Assembly (NCBI GenBank): GCA_031287395.1
Contig: JAITTA010000284.1
Span: 1-39,119, forward strand
Source: Dysgonamonadaceae bacterium
Lineage (GTDB): Bacteria; Bacteroidota; Bacteroidia; Bacteroidales; Azobacteroidaceae
Reading direction: 5' to 3'
DNA: 39,119 nt
Position 1 is the stretch's first letter; every line of letters starts with the position of its first letter. This document shows, in pieces, positions 16,847-25,557 of the stretch. The notes under the pieces are model-generated. The model ran no database searches. It saw only the letters and a list, made by a program, of their open reading frames with translations, and was not told where the DNA came from. The position numbers and the translations under genes were made by a program.

Positions 16847-16860
16847 CATTTTTGAGATTA
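16847..16860 (-). promoter_or_regulatory. A-rich leader motif before susC, shared with susD
   Basis: On the minus strand the 14 bases taatctcaaaaatg end 7 bases before the susC start codon. The identical 14 bases occur 8 bases before the susD start (13759-13772). Bacteroidetes often use A-rich leaders instead of Shine-Dalgarno pairing, so this may be a shared translation-initiation element. Confidence 0.35.
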
Positions 16861-17024
16861 TAAATTTTAATAAGGTTACCACAAACGGATTAACTCTTCA
16901 TCAAAAATAGTAAATGATTCATTTTGAAAATGCCTGTTTAGCTCACAACAATTACTAGGGGGATGATTATTAACAAATACTCACCTCATTATTACTACTT
17001 CATTGTCTGCTATTTATTTGAATA

Positions 17025-17162
17025 TCAGAAAAATGTATATTTTGTGATCAAACGTATCCGATTCTTGTATAAAACTCCCATTGTTTTCAATTTTTGATAA
17101 TCGGTATAGTAATGTTCCCAGGTATCCCATTGTTGGTTTAATTTTACAGTCTCAAATGACAT
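17025..17162 (-). CDS. 45-residue ORF of unknown function, in frame behind the esterase stop
   Basis: A short frame beginning ATG at 17160-17162 encodes MSFETVKLNQQWDTWEHYYT, then DYQKLKTMGVLYKNRIRL and ITKYTFF, ending in TGA. The composition (Trp, Tyr, Gln and Lys rich, amphipathic) looks like genuine protein. The same frame is open upstream right to the TAG of the esterase-DUF4861 gene (17193-17195), with 10 sense codons between. It may be a small independent protein, a lost C-terminal extension of the esterase, or a fragment of another gene. I do not recognise it. Confidence 0.35.
   Translation of the reverse strand: MSFETVKLNQQWDTWEHYYTDYQKLKTMGVLYKNRIRLITKYTFF
17049..17056 (-). promoter_or_regulatory. 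possible -7 promoter element upstream of susC
   Basis: The minus strand reads TACGTTTG, matching the Bacteroidetes -7 consensus TAnnTTTG, about 210 bp before susC. No well-spaced TTTG -33 element was found. A weaker match (TATTTTTG) lies closer, at 16902-16909. The element also falls within the 45-codon ORF. Either or neither may be used. Confidence 0.2.
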
Positions 17163-17192
17163 AAGGTTGTCCTGCTTTCTTATTTTATAATA

Positions 17193-19325
17193 CTAATGTA
17201 TTGTTAAAGTTAGTTTGTTACTAAGCTCTTCTGCATAACCACGAATCATATCTAAATAATATTTGTCGTTGATAAAACACGGGTTACTTAACTCCCAGCC
17301 TGCATAACAATTAAAATGATATTCATTTTTTTTATCAGGTTTTAGATTAACACACCATGTTGATGTTATACCGTTTCCATTTTTATGAGTATCAAATGTG
17401 TTTACAAAATTCCTTTCGTCGATAAGCAAACTCATACCCAGGTACCAGACTTTATCATAGGTTTGTCTGTCGTGTGTACTCATCATACGATAATTGCTTA
17501 TTTTTTCAAAAACATAAGGCCTATCGTTTAAATTGTTTACAATGCCTGTTACCAGTTTACTACCTTTAGGTAAAGGAGAAGTTTTTATTACATTCTCATA
17601 TCCGTACTTGCCTGCCCAAATGGTCATTGTTTCATGTACATCAACTTTTTCTTTACCTACATCCCATCCATAAAAATCCAGTTTAAAAATACTCCGTACA
17701 GGGCCATTGGCAATTAAGATATACCGGGTCGAATCGACATTGTCCGTTATTTCATTTATGGTAATACCCAAGCGTATCAGACTATCTTTAATGTTTAATG
17801 CAATTCCTCCAAGACCTAAAGAAGCCCCACCACTCATTATATCCCTTCCCCACCAATGAAGCTGGTGGTAAGTATCTCCGGGAGTACCGTCAGATTGTAT
17901 GCCTACTGTATCCATAACCATCAGTGGCGTCCGTTTTCCAAAAATATCCCGGACATTCCTTCCATCAAAATAATGCCGGAATCCTACTTTGTCATTTTCC
18001 CATGCAGGTCCATCTGTCTGATATGGATAACCTTCTCCCCTGGGAAGATTATATTTTCCGTGTACATCCGTATCAAGAATGGCTATATTTCCGCATGAAA
18101 CCATTTTTCCGTATCTTACATTTGTCCTAGGAGTAAATACAGGGTACATTTGAGGTGCAATCCAATTGATGTAAAGTGTGTCTGACTCCCAGGCTTCCAA
18201 AGTATATACGAAAGCCCATTCATCCCATTCTCCGTCTTTATCCAAATCATCGACCTGACACGCAATCCAATTTCCATTCTTGTCTTTCAGAGCAGGAAGT
18301 TTTCTTTTTTCTTCGTATTTCAAATCTGATCTTTTAATAATAAAAGATTCATCGACTCTCTTTTTTTCAGTGTTATTCTTAACAGATATATAGTGTCGGC
18401 CAAATTTGTATGGAATGGTAATTTTCCTACAATCAGCATCCTCCTTTTCCGTCAGAATAATTTCATTATCTTTTAATTCTATGCCATTAACCTTGAAGGT
18501 TTCATATATTATGGCAAGCCATTTCTTCAATGCTTCACTCCAATCTTTTTTATAAGTGAAGCCATCGAGTAAAGCCCATCCATGTCCTCCAGTTGGGTAT
18601 ACATGTAACTCTGAATATATATTATTCTTTTTTAATGCCGTATAATAATATATACTATTAAGAGATGAAACCACACCATCATCATGACTGGTCACAATAA
18701 AAGCAGGAGGTGTTTTTTCTGATACTTGTGTTTCATTTGAGTAGAATCTGATAAGCTTTTTATCTGGATTCTCTCCTAATAGAGAATTAAAAGATCCTTT
18801 GTGTGTAATTTCTCTGCTCATGGAGATTACCGGATAGAGTAATATCTGAAAAGCAGGGCGGGTATCTTCGTCAAAATGAGTGGCTAGTGTCGAAGCTAAA
18901 TGTCCCCCGGCTGATGCACCCATAATACCAATTTTCTTTTTATCTATATGCCATTCTTCTGATTTTTCCTTTATCAAATATATAGTTTTCGCAGCATCTT
19001 CAAGAGGTACATTATTTCTTCCTGCAGGCATGCGATATTTTAAAACAATAAGTGCAATACCTTGTGCATTATAAAACGGAGCAAAATCGCTCCCTTCTTT
19101 TTCCAGTGCCAGATATGAATAAGCCCCCCCCGGACATGCGATAACAGCCATTCCATTACTGTTATCTGGCAGGTATACTTTTATCATAGCTTCATTATAG
19201 TCTTCTATTCCTTCCTTTTCAGGCCAAAGAGGCATTTCAAAACATTTTTGCGTAAAACCCTTTATCGAAGTAATGCAAAATAAGGTAAGGAGAATTATAG
19301 TTTTTATAAATACTGTTTTTTTCAT
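17193..19325 (-). CDS. alpha/beta-hydrolase esterase fused to DUF4861 domain
   Basis: A 710-residue secreted protein (signal peptide ending about GFTQK). Residues about 30-275 are an alpha/beta-hydrolase of the acetyl-xylan-esterase/lipase type: oxyanion motif CPGGAYSYLA, nucleophile Ser in GIMGASAGGHLAS, Asp in TSHDDGVVS and His in YPTGGHGWALLDG. From about residue 285 to the end is a DUF4861-like domain (WDEWAFVYTLEAWESDTLYI, GRDIMSGGASLGLGG, YHFNCYAGWELSN), a family of unknown activity found with polysaccharide-degrading genes. The start overlaps the GH27 stop by ATGA, so the pair is co-translated and probably acts on the same acetylated, galactose-bearing glycan. Codon use is visibly more AT-rich than in the beta-glucan locus. 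Removal of acetyl groups is inferred, not shown. Confidence 0.75.
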   Translation of the reverse strand: MKKTVFIKTIILLTLFCITSIKGFTQKCFEMPLWPEKEGIEDYNEAMIKVYLPDNSNGMAVIACPGGAYSYLALEKEGSDFAPFYNAQGIALIVLKYRMPAGRNNVPLEDAAKTIYLIKEKSEEWHIDKKKIGIMGASAGGHLASTLATHFDEDTRPAFQILLYPVISMSREITHKGSFNSLLGENPDKKLIRFYSNETQVSEKTPPAFIVTSHDDGVVSSLNSIYYYTALKKNNIYSELHVYPTGGHGWALLDGFTYKKDWSEALKKWLAIIYETFKVNGIELKDNEIILTEKEDADCRKITIPYKFGRHYISVKNNTEKKRVDESFIIKRSDLKYEEKRKLPALKDKNGNWIACQVDDLDKDGEWDEWAFVYTLEAWESDTLYINWIAPQMYPVFTPRTNVRYGKMVSCGNIAILDTDVHGKYNLPRGEGYPYQTDGPAWENDKVGFRHYFDGRNVRDIFGKRTPLMVMDTVGIQSDGTPGDTYHQLHWWGRDIMSGGASLGLGGIALNIKDSLIRLGITINEITDNVDSTRYILIANGPVRSIFKLDFYGWDVGKEKVDVHETMTIWAGKYGYENVIKTSPLPKGSKLVTGIVNNLNDRPYVFEKISNYRMMSTHDRQTYDKVWYLGMSLLIDERNFVNTFDTHKNGNGITSTWCVNLKPDKKNEYHFNCYAGWELSNPCFINDKYYLDMIRGYAEELSNKLTLTIH

Positions 19326-21304
19326 TTTCCCGATTCAATTTTAATAAAAACCACACCATGAGAAGGTACAACGGATTTATATTCATTAGAAAAAACACCT
19401 TCGTCTTTTTGTTTCCATATATTACGAACTTTTCGCTTTCCTTTAATATTTATTTTATCCCATGAAATAGAAATTTCCTGCTTGTTTTCAGCTAAATTGA
19501 ATAAACCAATAGCAACAGAACCATCGCTAAGAGGTCTACTCCATATCTCAATTTCCTTCTCATTATTAGCATATACCCTATGGCCTTGTATTCCAGCAAC
19601 ATCCTGATTGATAGCGATAATTTCTTTATTACTTAATATACTTCGTGTGAAATCATCCATTTGTTCCATATCGCATCCTATCAATAAAGGAGCAGCAAGG
19701 ATACTCCATAATGTAATATGTGTATATTGTTCATCTGGGGATAAATTTGTGGAGTGTATTTCTTTTCCCCATCCCAGTTTCCCTACGATCAGCATATCCG
19801 GATCATTCCAACTTCCTGGTTTGGCATAAGGTTGCCATTTATTCTGTAAAAAACCTATTGTAGTCATACTACACCACGAATCGTGAATGTCGCCTGTTGT
19901 CCGCCATGCATTTGTCAGATTACTCCAATCTTCGGCCAACCCAAATGGTGCAGCATTGGAAATACTATAGAGAATATCTCTTCCCGATCGACGCAATAAA
20001 TATGTGAGTTCTGCTGTATGGGCTATATCATTGGTAACCCAGTCATACTTAATATAATCGAATCCCCATTCAGCCCATTGTTTTACATCATTTTTTGCAA
20101 AAGAGTACTCTCCATGTCTACGACTTGAATTAATAACTTTACCTTCTCGTGAATCAGCACTACCACCAATATATCCGGCAAAAGTTTGTACCCATGGAGA
20201 CGAATATATCCCTATTTTTAGTCCTTTACTGTGTACATAATCAACTAGCCCCTTCATATCCGGAAATTTTTCATTCGGCATTATTGCATTGTACTTTCCT
20301 CCACGTACGCCTTGCCAGCCATCATCAATATTTATATAGGAGTAACCATAATTAACCAATCCCAGTTCTACCATGAGATCGGCCATCCGCCTTATCTTAT
20401 GGTCATCAATACTTGCTCCGAACACATTCCAGCTATTCCAGCCCATGGGCGGGGTTAAACTTATCTTTTCACCTATTATGATGGTTAAATCTTTAGAATC
20501 CTTTCCATATTGATTTTCAACAGAGACATTGACTTTATAAGAACCTGCTTTCGTTGCTTTTCCTGTGATAATTCCAGTATTTTTGTCAATAGACAGACCT
20601 TCAGGTAAATTGTTAACTGTTATTTCCATGGGCCTTTCTCCTGAAACAGGAATCGTAAACAAAAATGGATTTTCGGGACGGGCACCGTAAACATGAGGAG
20701 CATTGATACTTGGCGATTTTGAAGTACTTGGGGTTAGCACATATTCTTTTTCCCGTTCTCTTTTTACTGATATGGGATCAACTCCCATAACTTCAAATCG
20801 TGCATCAACCCAATTCGTACGGTCACCTGCTATTCCATCTCCTGTATGGTCGACACGCAAAATCAGAGACTTCATTCCCTTTATGGAAATATCAATATGT
20901 TTCGCTTTTTGTCCGGCGTGCATCACTCCACTACGCCAAATAGTTTTACCATCTCCCAGGATTATGAACTCAGCGCTCGCCTGTTTCAATTCGTGTTCTG
21001 GAGCTGAATCATCTATTCCAGCCAATGCTTTGAACGAAATCGCTTTTCCATCAAGTTTTATCCTAAATACACTTGCAGCATGTGTGCCTACCCCACGCTC
21101 AAATGTTTCTCCAGCAATAGAAAGTGGTGTTTTCCACATAGATTGGTTTGCCAAAGCTTTCCCGGCTGACTGGTCAACATTGGATAAATCTAATTCATCA
21201 AGCCAAACAATGCGGGGAGCAATTGTTACGCCATATCCCATAACAATTTGTACTCCTACAAGAAATACTAACATTAGAAACACAAATTTGAAGGGCTTTT
21301 TCAT
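19322..21304 (-). CDS. GH27 alpha-galactosidase with N-terminal NPCBM domain
   Basis: A 660-residue secreted enzyme with four parts. A signal peptide comes first. An NPCBM-type carbohydrate-binding domain spans about 30-175 (FERGVGTHAASVFRIKL, SAEFIILGDGKTIWRSGVM). A putative Ig domain lies at about 210-280 (LPEGLSIDKNTGIITGKATK). A GH27/melibiase catalytic domain follows, opening with TPPMGWNSWNVFG. The catalytic nucleophile is Asp421 in YIKYDW and the acid/base is Asp503 in WNDPDML. The C-terminal beta domain is present, so the protein is complete. It should release terminal alpha-galactose, although relatives with this layout can prefer other alpha-linked sugars. First gene of a two-gene unit with the esterase-DUF4861 gene and divergent from the GH-A enzyme gene. 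Confidence 0.9.
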   Translation of the reverse strand: MKKPFKFVFLMLVFLVGVQIVMGYGVTIAPRIVWLDELDLSNVDQSAGKALANQSMWKTPLSIAGETFERGVGTHAASVFRIKLDGKAISFKALAGIDDSAPEHELKQASAEFIILGDGKTIWRSGVMHAGQKAKHIDISIKGMKSLILRVDHTGDGIAGDRTNWVDARFEVMGVDPISVKREREKEYVLTPSTSKSPSINAPHVYGARPENPFLFTIPVSGERPMEITVNNLPEGLSIDKNTGIITGKATKAGSYKVNVSVENQYGKDSKDLTIIIGEKISLTPPMGWNSWNVFGASIDDHKIRRMADLMVELGLVNYGYSYINIDDGWQGVRGGKYNAIMPNEKFPDMKGLVDYVHSKGLKIGIYSSPWVQTFAGYIGGSADSREGKVINSSRRHGEYSFAKNDVKQWAEWGFDYIKYDWVTNDIAHTAELTYLLRRSGRDILYSISNAAPFGLAEDWSNLTNAWRTTGDIHDSWCSMTTIGFLQNKWQPYAKPGSWNDPDMLIVGKLGWGKEIHSTNLSPDEQYTHITLWSILAAPLLIGCDMEQMDDFTRSILSNKEIIAINQDVAGIQGHRVYANNEKEIEIWSRPLSDGSVAIGLFNLAENKQEISISWDKINIKGKRKVRNIWKQKDEGVFSNEYKSVVPSHGVVFIKIESGK

Positions 21305-21788
21305 CAGTTTATAAATTTAAGCTAATACAAAACAAATTTTCGATGTAAATGTATTGGATCGATGGTTATTAAGTCGAATAAAAAAGGGGACAAAGTAATA
21401 ACAAAATATAAACAAAACGTGAATAAAACTAATATTCGGCTTATTTACAGTGAATTAAAAATATTTCGGAAGTCTGCATCTTCTAATTATGACCATTAAA
21501 GTCGAAAATAAGAATACTAAATTTCATGTAGATGGAGAAGAAGTCTTGGGTATGAGTTATAAAAAATAGATTGCTCATATATAGTAGTTTATTGTATTTT
21601 GTCCCTGTTTTGTTTTCTCTTTCTTTCTCTTTTCTTAGTCTTTTGATTGCGTTGGCATACGGAGTTTAGATAAATTTGTAATCATCTTAATTTGCTCACT
21701 TGAACATGTTAACTAAAAATCTATTATAGAAGTTCAGCGAATGATAGATGAAAAACTAAAAAAGATTACAAAATAAAATACAAATAAT
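21305..21788. other. divergent intergenic region, AT-rich, with short ORF scraps
   Basis: This separates the GH27 and GH-A genes. It holds a 26-codon frame at 21489-21569 (MTIKVENKNTKFHVDGEEVL) and a later scrap reading EVQRMIDEKLKKITK that ends near 21776. Both look like pieces of decayed small genes rather than functional ORFs. A Bacteroidetes-type promoter candidate is listed separately. Confidence 0.4.
21648..21678 (+). promoter_or_regulatory. candidate Bacteroidetes-type promoter for the GH-A enzyme gene
   Basis: The sequence TAAATTTG at 21671-21678 matches the -7 consensus TAnnTTTG exactly. ATTG lies 21 bases upstream as a possible -33 element (consensus TTTG at about 19-20 bases). This would give an untranslated leader of about 105 bases before the start at 21789. 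Confidence 0.4.
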
Positions 21789-24700
21789 ATGCGATTCAAA
21801 ATTTTGTTAATAGTAGCTTTTTGCTTTTTTGTGAGTATAATCAATGCACAAATGAAAGAACCTCATGAATGGGTTGGCTATGAAGACGTGCTGAATGTTA
21901 AAAATGGATTACGGCAATATGATTTTGATGTGAATTTGACAGAGTCCACTGCTCCGGCCAATGTATTCTGGCCCAAAGATGATATCCACTTCAAATTCCA
22001 ACTCATCAACAACACCAAAGAAAACATAGATATAGATGCCAAAGTGCATATTATTCGCTACGGAACCAGAGGCATACCCAACAACATCTGGTTACCTAAG
22101 ATGATTAAACTTGACAATTATGAAAAAATCATCCCCGTGCGGATCAGCATCTCGCCTAACGGGTACACCAATACATCTGTGCAAATAGACGATATCAAAG
22201 ATTTCGGCGGATATGCCGTGGTGTTCGACCTCGGAAAATACGGCCGGCGGTTGGGCACAAGTTTCGCCTATATCATTAAACCGTCGTTGGTACCTATGCA
22301 ATACCCCAAACAGTCGCTAGACTATCTGGGGGTTGATTTCCTGGGCCGGATCGGCGCCCAGGCCATCCGTTACGGTGTGCCTTTCGTGTCGACAACGAAC
22401 CCCGGCTATCAGGTATACAAACAAGAGCTTCAACACCTGATGAAAAACTTTATGGATAATAACATCACCGTTATGCTGATGTTTGGCGAAGGACAGGCCG
22501 CCCAGTCTATGCCGTTGGGAACATCCCGGCCGCATCTGGACGAGAACGGTATGTTCCTCCGCACCAAGCAGGACCTGGCCTGGCTTCCCGACCAAGACGA
22601 GGACTTCAAAAAGCACGTGAAAGAATTATGCCTTGATTTCGGCTGGCCCAAAGGCCCTGTTACCTCCGTTTGTTTATGGAACGAACCCTGGGAAGGCACA
22701 TCAATATCCGGCTGGCAGGCCGATATGATCAGGTACAGGGAAATATACACCAAAATGGCCGAGGCTGTAACCGAAGCCAAAGCAGAGAATATCGACGTGC
22801 TTGTGGGAGGAGGAGATTCTAACTCCAATGCCTTCGATAAGTTTTTTGCCGACGGTAGTGATGATATATTGCCTATATTCGACTTCATCTCTATCCATTA
22901 TCAGGGCATGGACGCCCCTGTGCTCTATCCCGAATGGAACAACCGCACCTATAACAAAGGCCGTGTAAAAGTATGGGATACAGAGAGTTGGGTTGGAAAT
23001 ACCGACGACCGCATCGGGTTGGTGGTTGCCGCTAACCGCTCTGCCGGATACGACCGGTCGATGGGGATATACGGCGGCTATATGTACTCCGGCAACCCGA
23101 GCCGGTCGGTACGAACCATGAAAGTCCGCACCGAAAAAGGAGAAGAAACCATGCCGAAGCTGCACAACACATGGTCGGCAACGGCAGCTATGGGAGCCGT
23201 TCAAAACCTGATCGGCGAACGCGATTTCAACCGGCTCCTGTTTAAGAACGGGCTGCCCTGGGTGATGATATTCGACGGATACGAAAACAAGAAGGAAGAC
23301 GGAACCATTGTGATTGCAGGCGACCTGGGCGATGCCTTCGGCGCGGAGAACATACTGTTCAGGAATGTACGGAGTCTTACTGAAGCCCGCAGGAAAGTAG
23401 CCCTGCACGAACAACTGAAGAACCTGCCCGCAAACAGCGACGAACGCAAAAAAATAGAGGAGGAACTGGGTGTCTATAACCCCATTACCGACGGACGGAT
23501 GGTGATTAAAGCCCATCCTACCTTCCTGTTGTACGATTTTTATGGCAACCCGATACCTCCGGTAAACGGACGCTACGAAATACCACTGAACTACCAGGGT
23601 TATTATCTGCGTGTAAACGGCACAAAAGGCGCCTTCGACAAGTTGGTCGCTGCCGTCAGCAACGCACGGATAGAAGGGTACGAACCCATCGAGATCATTG
23701 CGAAAGACTTTGCGGCGCCCATTTCCACCCGCCCCGAAATGGAACTGCAACTCACCAATATACTGAACCGTCCGGTAAAAGGAAAACTAGCTGTTACCAT
23801 CGACGGACTGGAGCTTTCCTACCCCGTAAACCTGGCGTTTAAACCACACGAAACCCAGACTGTAAAGGTTAAAGTGGTGGAGGGCGCTGCCGGTTCGGAA
23901 AACAATTATCCGCTGGCTGTTCGTTTTGATGCCGGAGGCGATGGCTTTTCGGCACATTGGGAAAACATACACGTGAATTACATTGCCCGCAAAACCATCA
24001 GCGTAGACGGGAATCTGAACGATTGGTCGGGCATCATTCCGCAAACCATCGAAGGTTCGTCTAAGGCCAGCATTTCCTTAACCGAGGCGGCCTGGCATCC
24101 TTACCAGCAATTCGACAGCAATGCCGAAGGATTGGCACAGACTTATCTGGCTTACGATAACGACTATTTCTATTTCGCGGCTAAAGTGGCCGACAAAACA
24201 CCCGGCGAAGGAACGCTCCGGTTCGAAACCAGAGACGACAACGCTTATTTCTATCCCGATACGGCTTATATGCAAACCATTTACGCCATGCACTCCGTAT
24301 TGGTTGAACAGCCGGCGGCCGAATCGAACCAAAGCGCCTTACAACTGCCCTTGAACAAAGGGCGGGTGCTGAACTATTACGAGAATACCAAGACCACCAA
24401 ATCCATAGGAATGGATATCGATCTGCCTAAAGACAAATATACACGGACTTCCTTGTATTTCCCGGGCATCGACCAGCGGGGCATATCCGTAACGGTATAC
24501 GACCGCGACAACGGAAAGGAAGTATTCAACACCACAGTCGGCAACCTTTGGAATGGTACGTATCTGGTACTCGACCTGGCCGGAAATGTACGAATCCGCT
24601 GTTCGGCCTCTACCTGGGATGTATGGAAAAGCACGGTGAAGCTAGCCGGTTTGTTCTTCGACCCGTCCGACAATGCCATAAATACAAACAACGCGGGTGC

Positions 24701-25436
24701 GTCGGCCCTGTTAATTACAAAAGACTTCGATACGCTAGGCAACTGGATCGGGAAGTACGGAAAAACCGGTTATTATCTACCCGGTTCGGTATCTTCGCTG
24801 CCCGATAATATGGCATGCAATGTGGTTTCGCACGATGACATCAAGCCCATGGTATGGCCCGAAGGGGTAAGGAACTTTACGTACCGCAAAACAGGCATCC
24901 TGCCCGATGGCGTAACAGGCAAGCAATACGACAATATACTCATTGCCTTCAACGTGATTCCGCTGGGAGAAGACGGCATGGAAGCGACAGCCAAAGGAAC
25001 GATGCCGCGCTACGTAAGCTACAAGTGCAGCGACTACGAATATGCCCTGAATACCGTTGCCCCTGAATATGGAGGCGGCTTCGAGATCTGGCGGATGCTT
25101 GTGCCGGGAATGCCCCGCAAGCATTTCTATCCCCGTCAGCCTAAATCGCCCTACGACGGCGCGGTGAAAGACGGCAAACTCATCACCGTACGCGAAGGCA
25201 ACACCCTGTATTACGAATGCGCCATTCCCTGGAATGAAATACCGTATGTAAAAGAGGCCATAGATAAAGGGGAGAAAATAAAATTCTCTGCCCGCATAAA
25301 CGATGACGGAGCGGGTGGCGCCTGTATGGAACTGGCTCGGGGGCGTAGTGTTTCGAAAATGAACTCGCGCGCATTCCACCCTGACTGGAAGGAGCATTGG
25401 GCCAATGAAGTGGAGTTTGGCACGCTCCGGCAATGA
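21789..25436 (+). CDS. large clan GH-A glycoside hydrolase with C-terminal CBM9-like region
   Basis: A 1215-residue secreted protein (signal peptide ending IINAQ). After an N-terminal beta region (about 20-165), residues about 180-480 look like a clan GH-A TIM barrel. Glu299 in VCLWNEPWEG is the expected acid/base and Glu399 in VKVWDTESWVG the expected nucleophile, 100 residues apart. The C-terminal half has NEW1/DOMON-like and CBM9-like features (ISVDGNLNDWSG, YLAYDNDYFYFAAKVADK, LYYECAIPWNEIP). I cannot name the GH family or substrate. The gene is GC-richer than its surroundings (one hand-counted line 55 percent, against 37 percent in the neighbouring esterase) except for the first 150-200 bases, which suggests acquisition. 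It is immediately followed by a fragment of a GH92 gene. Confidence 0.75.
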   Translation: MRFKILLIVAFCFFVSIINAQMKEPHEWVGYEDVLNVKNGLRQYDFDVNLTESTAPANVFWPKDDIHFKFQLINNTKENIDIDAKVHIIRYGTRGIPNNIWLPKMIKLDNYEKIIPVRISISPNGYTNTSVQIDDIKDFGGYAVVFDLGKYGRRLGTSFAYIIKPSLVPMQYPKQSLDYLGVDFLGRIGAQAIRYGVPFVSTTNPGYQVYKQELQHLMKNFMDNNITVMLMFGEGQAAQSMPLGTSRPHLDENGMFLRTKQDLAWLPDQDEDFKKHVKELCLDFGWPKGPVTSVCLWNEPWEGTSISGWQADMIRYREIYTKMAEAVTEAKAENIDVLVGGGDSNSNAFDKFFADGSDDILPIFDFISIHYQGMDAPVLYPEWNNRTYNKGRVKVWDTESWVGNTDDRIGLVVAANRSAGYDRSMGIYGGYMYSGNPSRSVRTMKVRTEKGEETMPKLHNTWSATAAMGAVQNLIGERDFNRLLFKNGLPWVMIFDGYENKKEDGTIVIAGDLGDAFGAENILFRNVRSLTEARRKVALHEQLKNLPANSDERKKIEEELGVYNPITDGRMVIKAHPTFLLYDFYGNPIPPVNGRYEIPLNYQGYYLRVNGTKGAFDKLVAAVSNARIEGYEPIEIIAKDFAAPISTRPEMELQLTNILNRPVKGKLAVTIDGLELSYPVNLAFKPHETQTVKVKVVEGAAGSENNYPLAVRFDAGGDGFSAHWENIHVNYIARKTISVDGNLNDWSGIIPQTIEGSSKASISLTEAAWHPYQQFDSNAEGLAQTYLAYDNDYFYFAAKVADKTPGEGTLRFETRDDNAYFYPDTAYMQTIYAMHSVLVEQPAAESNQSALQLPLNKGRVLNYYENTKTTKSIGMDIDLPKDKYTRTSLYFPGIDQRGISVTVYDRDNGKEVFNTTVGNLWNGTYLVLDLAGNVRIRCSASTWDVWKSTVKLAGLFFDPSDNAINTNNAGASALLITKDFDTLGNWIGKYGKTGYYLPGSVSSLPDNMACNVVSHDDIKPMVWPEGVRNFTYRKTGILPDGVTGKQYDNILIAFNVIPLGEDGMEATAKGTMPRYVSYKCSDYEYALNTVAPEYGGGFEIWRMLVPGMPRKHFYPRQPKSPYDGAVKDGKLITVREGNTLYYECAIPWNEIPYVKEAIDKGEKIKFSARINDDGAGGACMELARGRSVSKMNSRAFHPDWKEHWANEVEFGTLRQ

Positions 25437-25503
25437 TGCTCCTGATAATTTGCTGGCATACGTAAACCCATTCATTGGTACTGGTGGACACGGGCATACC
25501 TTT
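25427..25503 (+). pseudogene. N-terminal fragment of a GH92 alpha-mannosidase gene
   Basis: In a frame different from the GH-A gene, and overlapping its last codons, the sequence reads NDAPDNLLAYVNPFIGTGG followed by HGHTF. This is the invariant opening of mature GH92 alpha-mannosidases, which normally continue PGATLPFGM. Here the match stops abruptly after HGHTF, and the frame ends in unrelated residues. The signal peptide region is also missing. It marks the joint between the GH-A segment and the fucosyltransferase end of the glycan cluster. Too short to be functional. Confidence 0.75.
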
Positions 25504-25557
25504 CTGATAAATAGATTCTTACTCTTTTGTGAATCAACTTTTTTTAGAAAAAGACAG

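Noticed and set aside
20703..21314. 203-codon plus-strand ORF opposite GH27
   Set aside because: Shadow of the NPCBM/signal-peptide region of GH27; no independent support.
22701..23750. 349-codon minus-strand ORF opposite the GH-A gene
   Set aside because: It arises from the GC-richer codon use of the sense gene; the sense strand has a signal peptide and catalytic motifs, the antisense has none.
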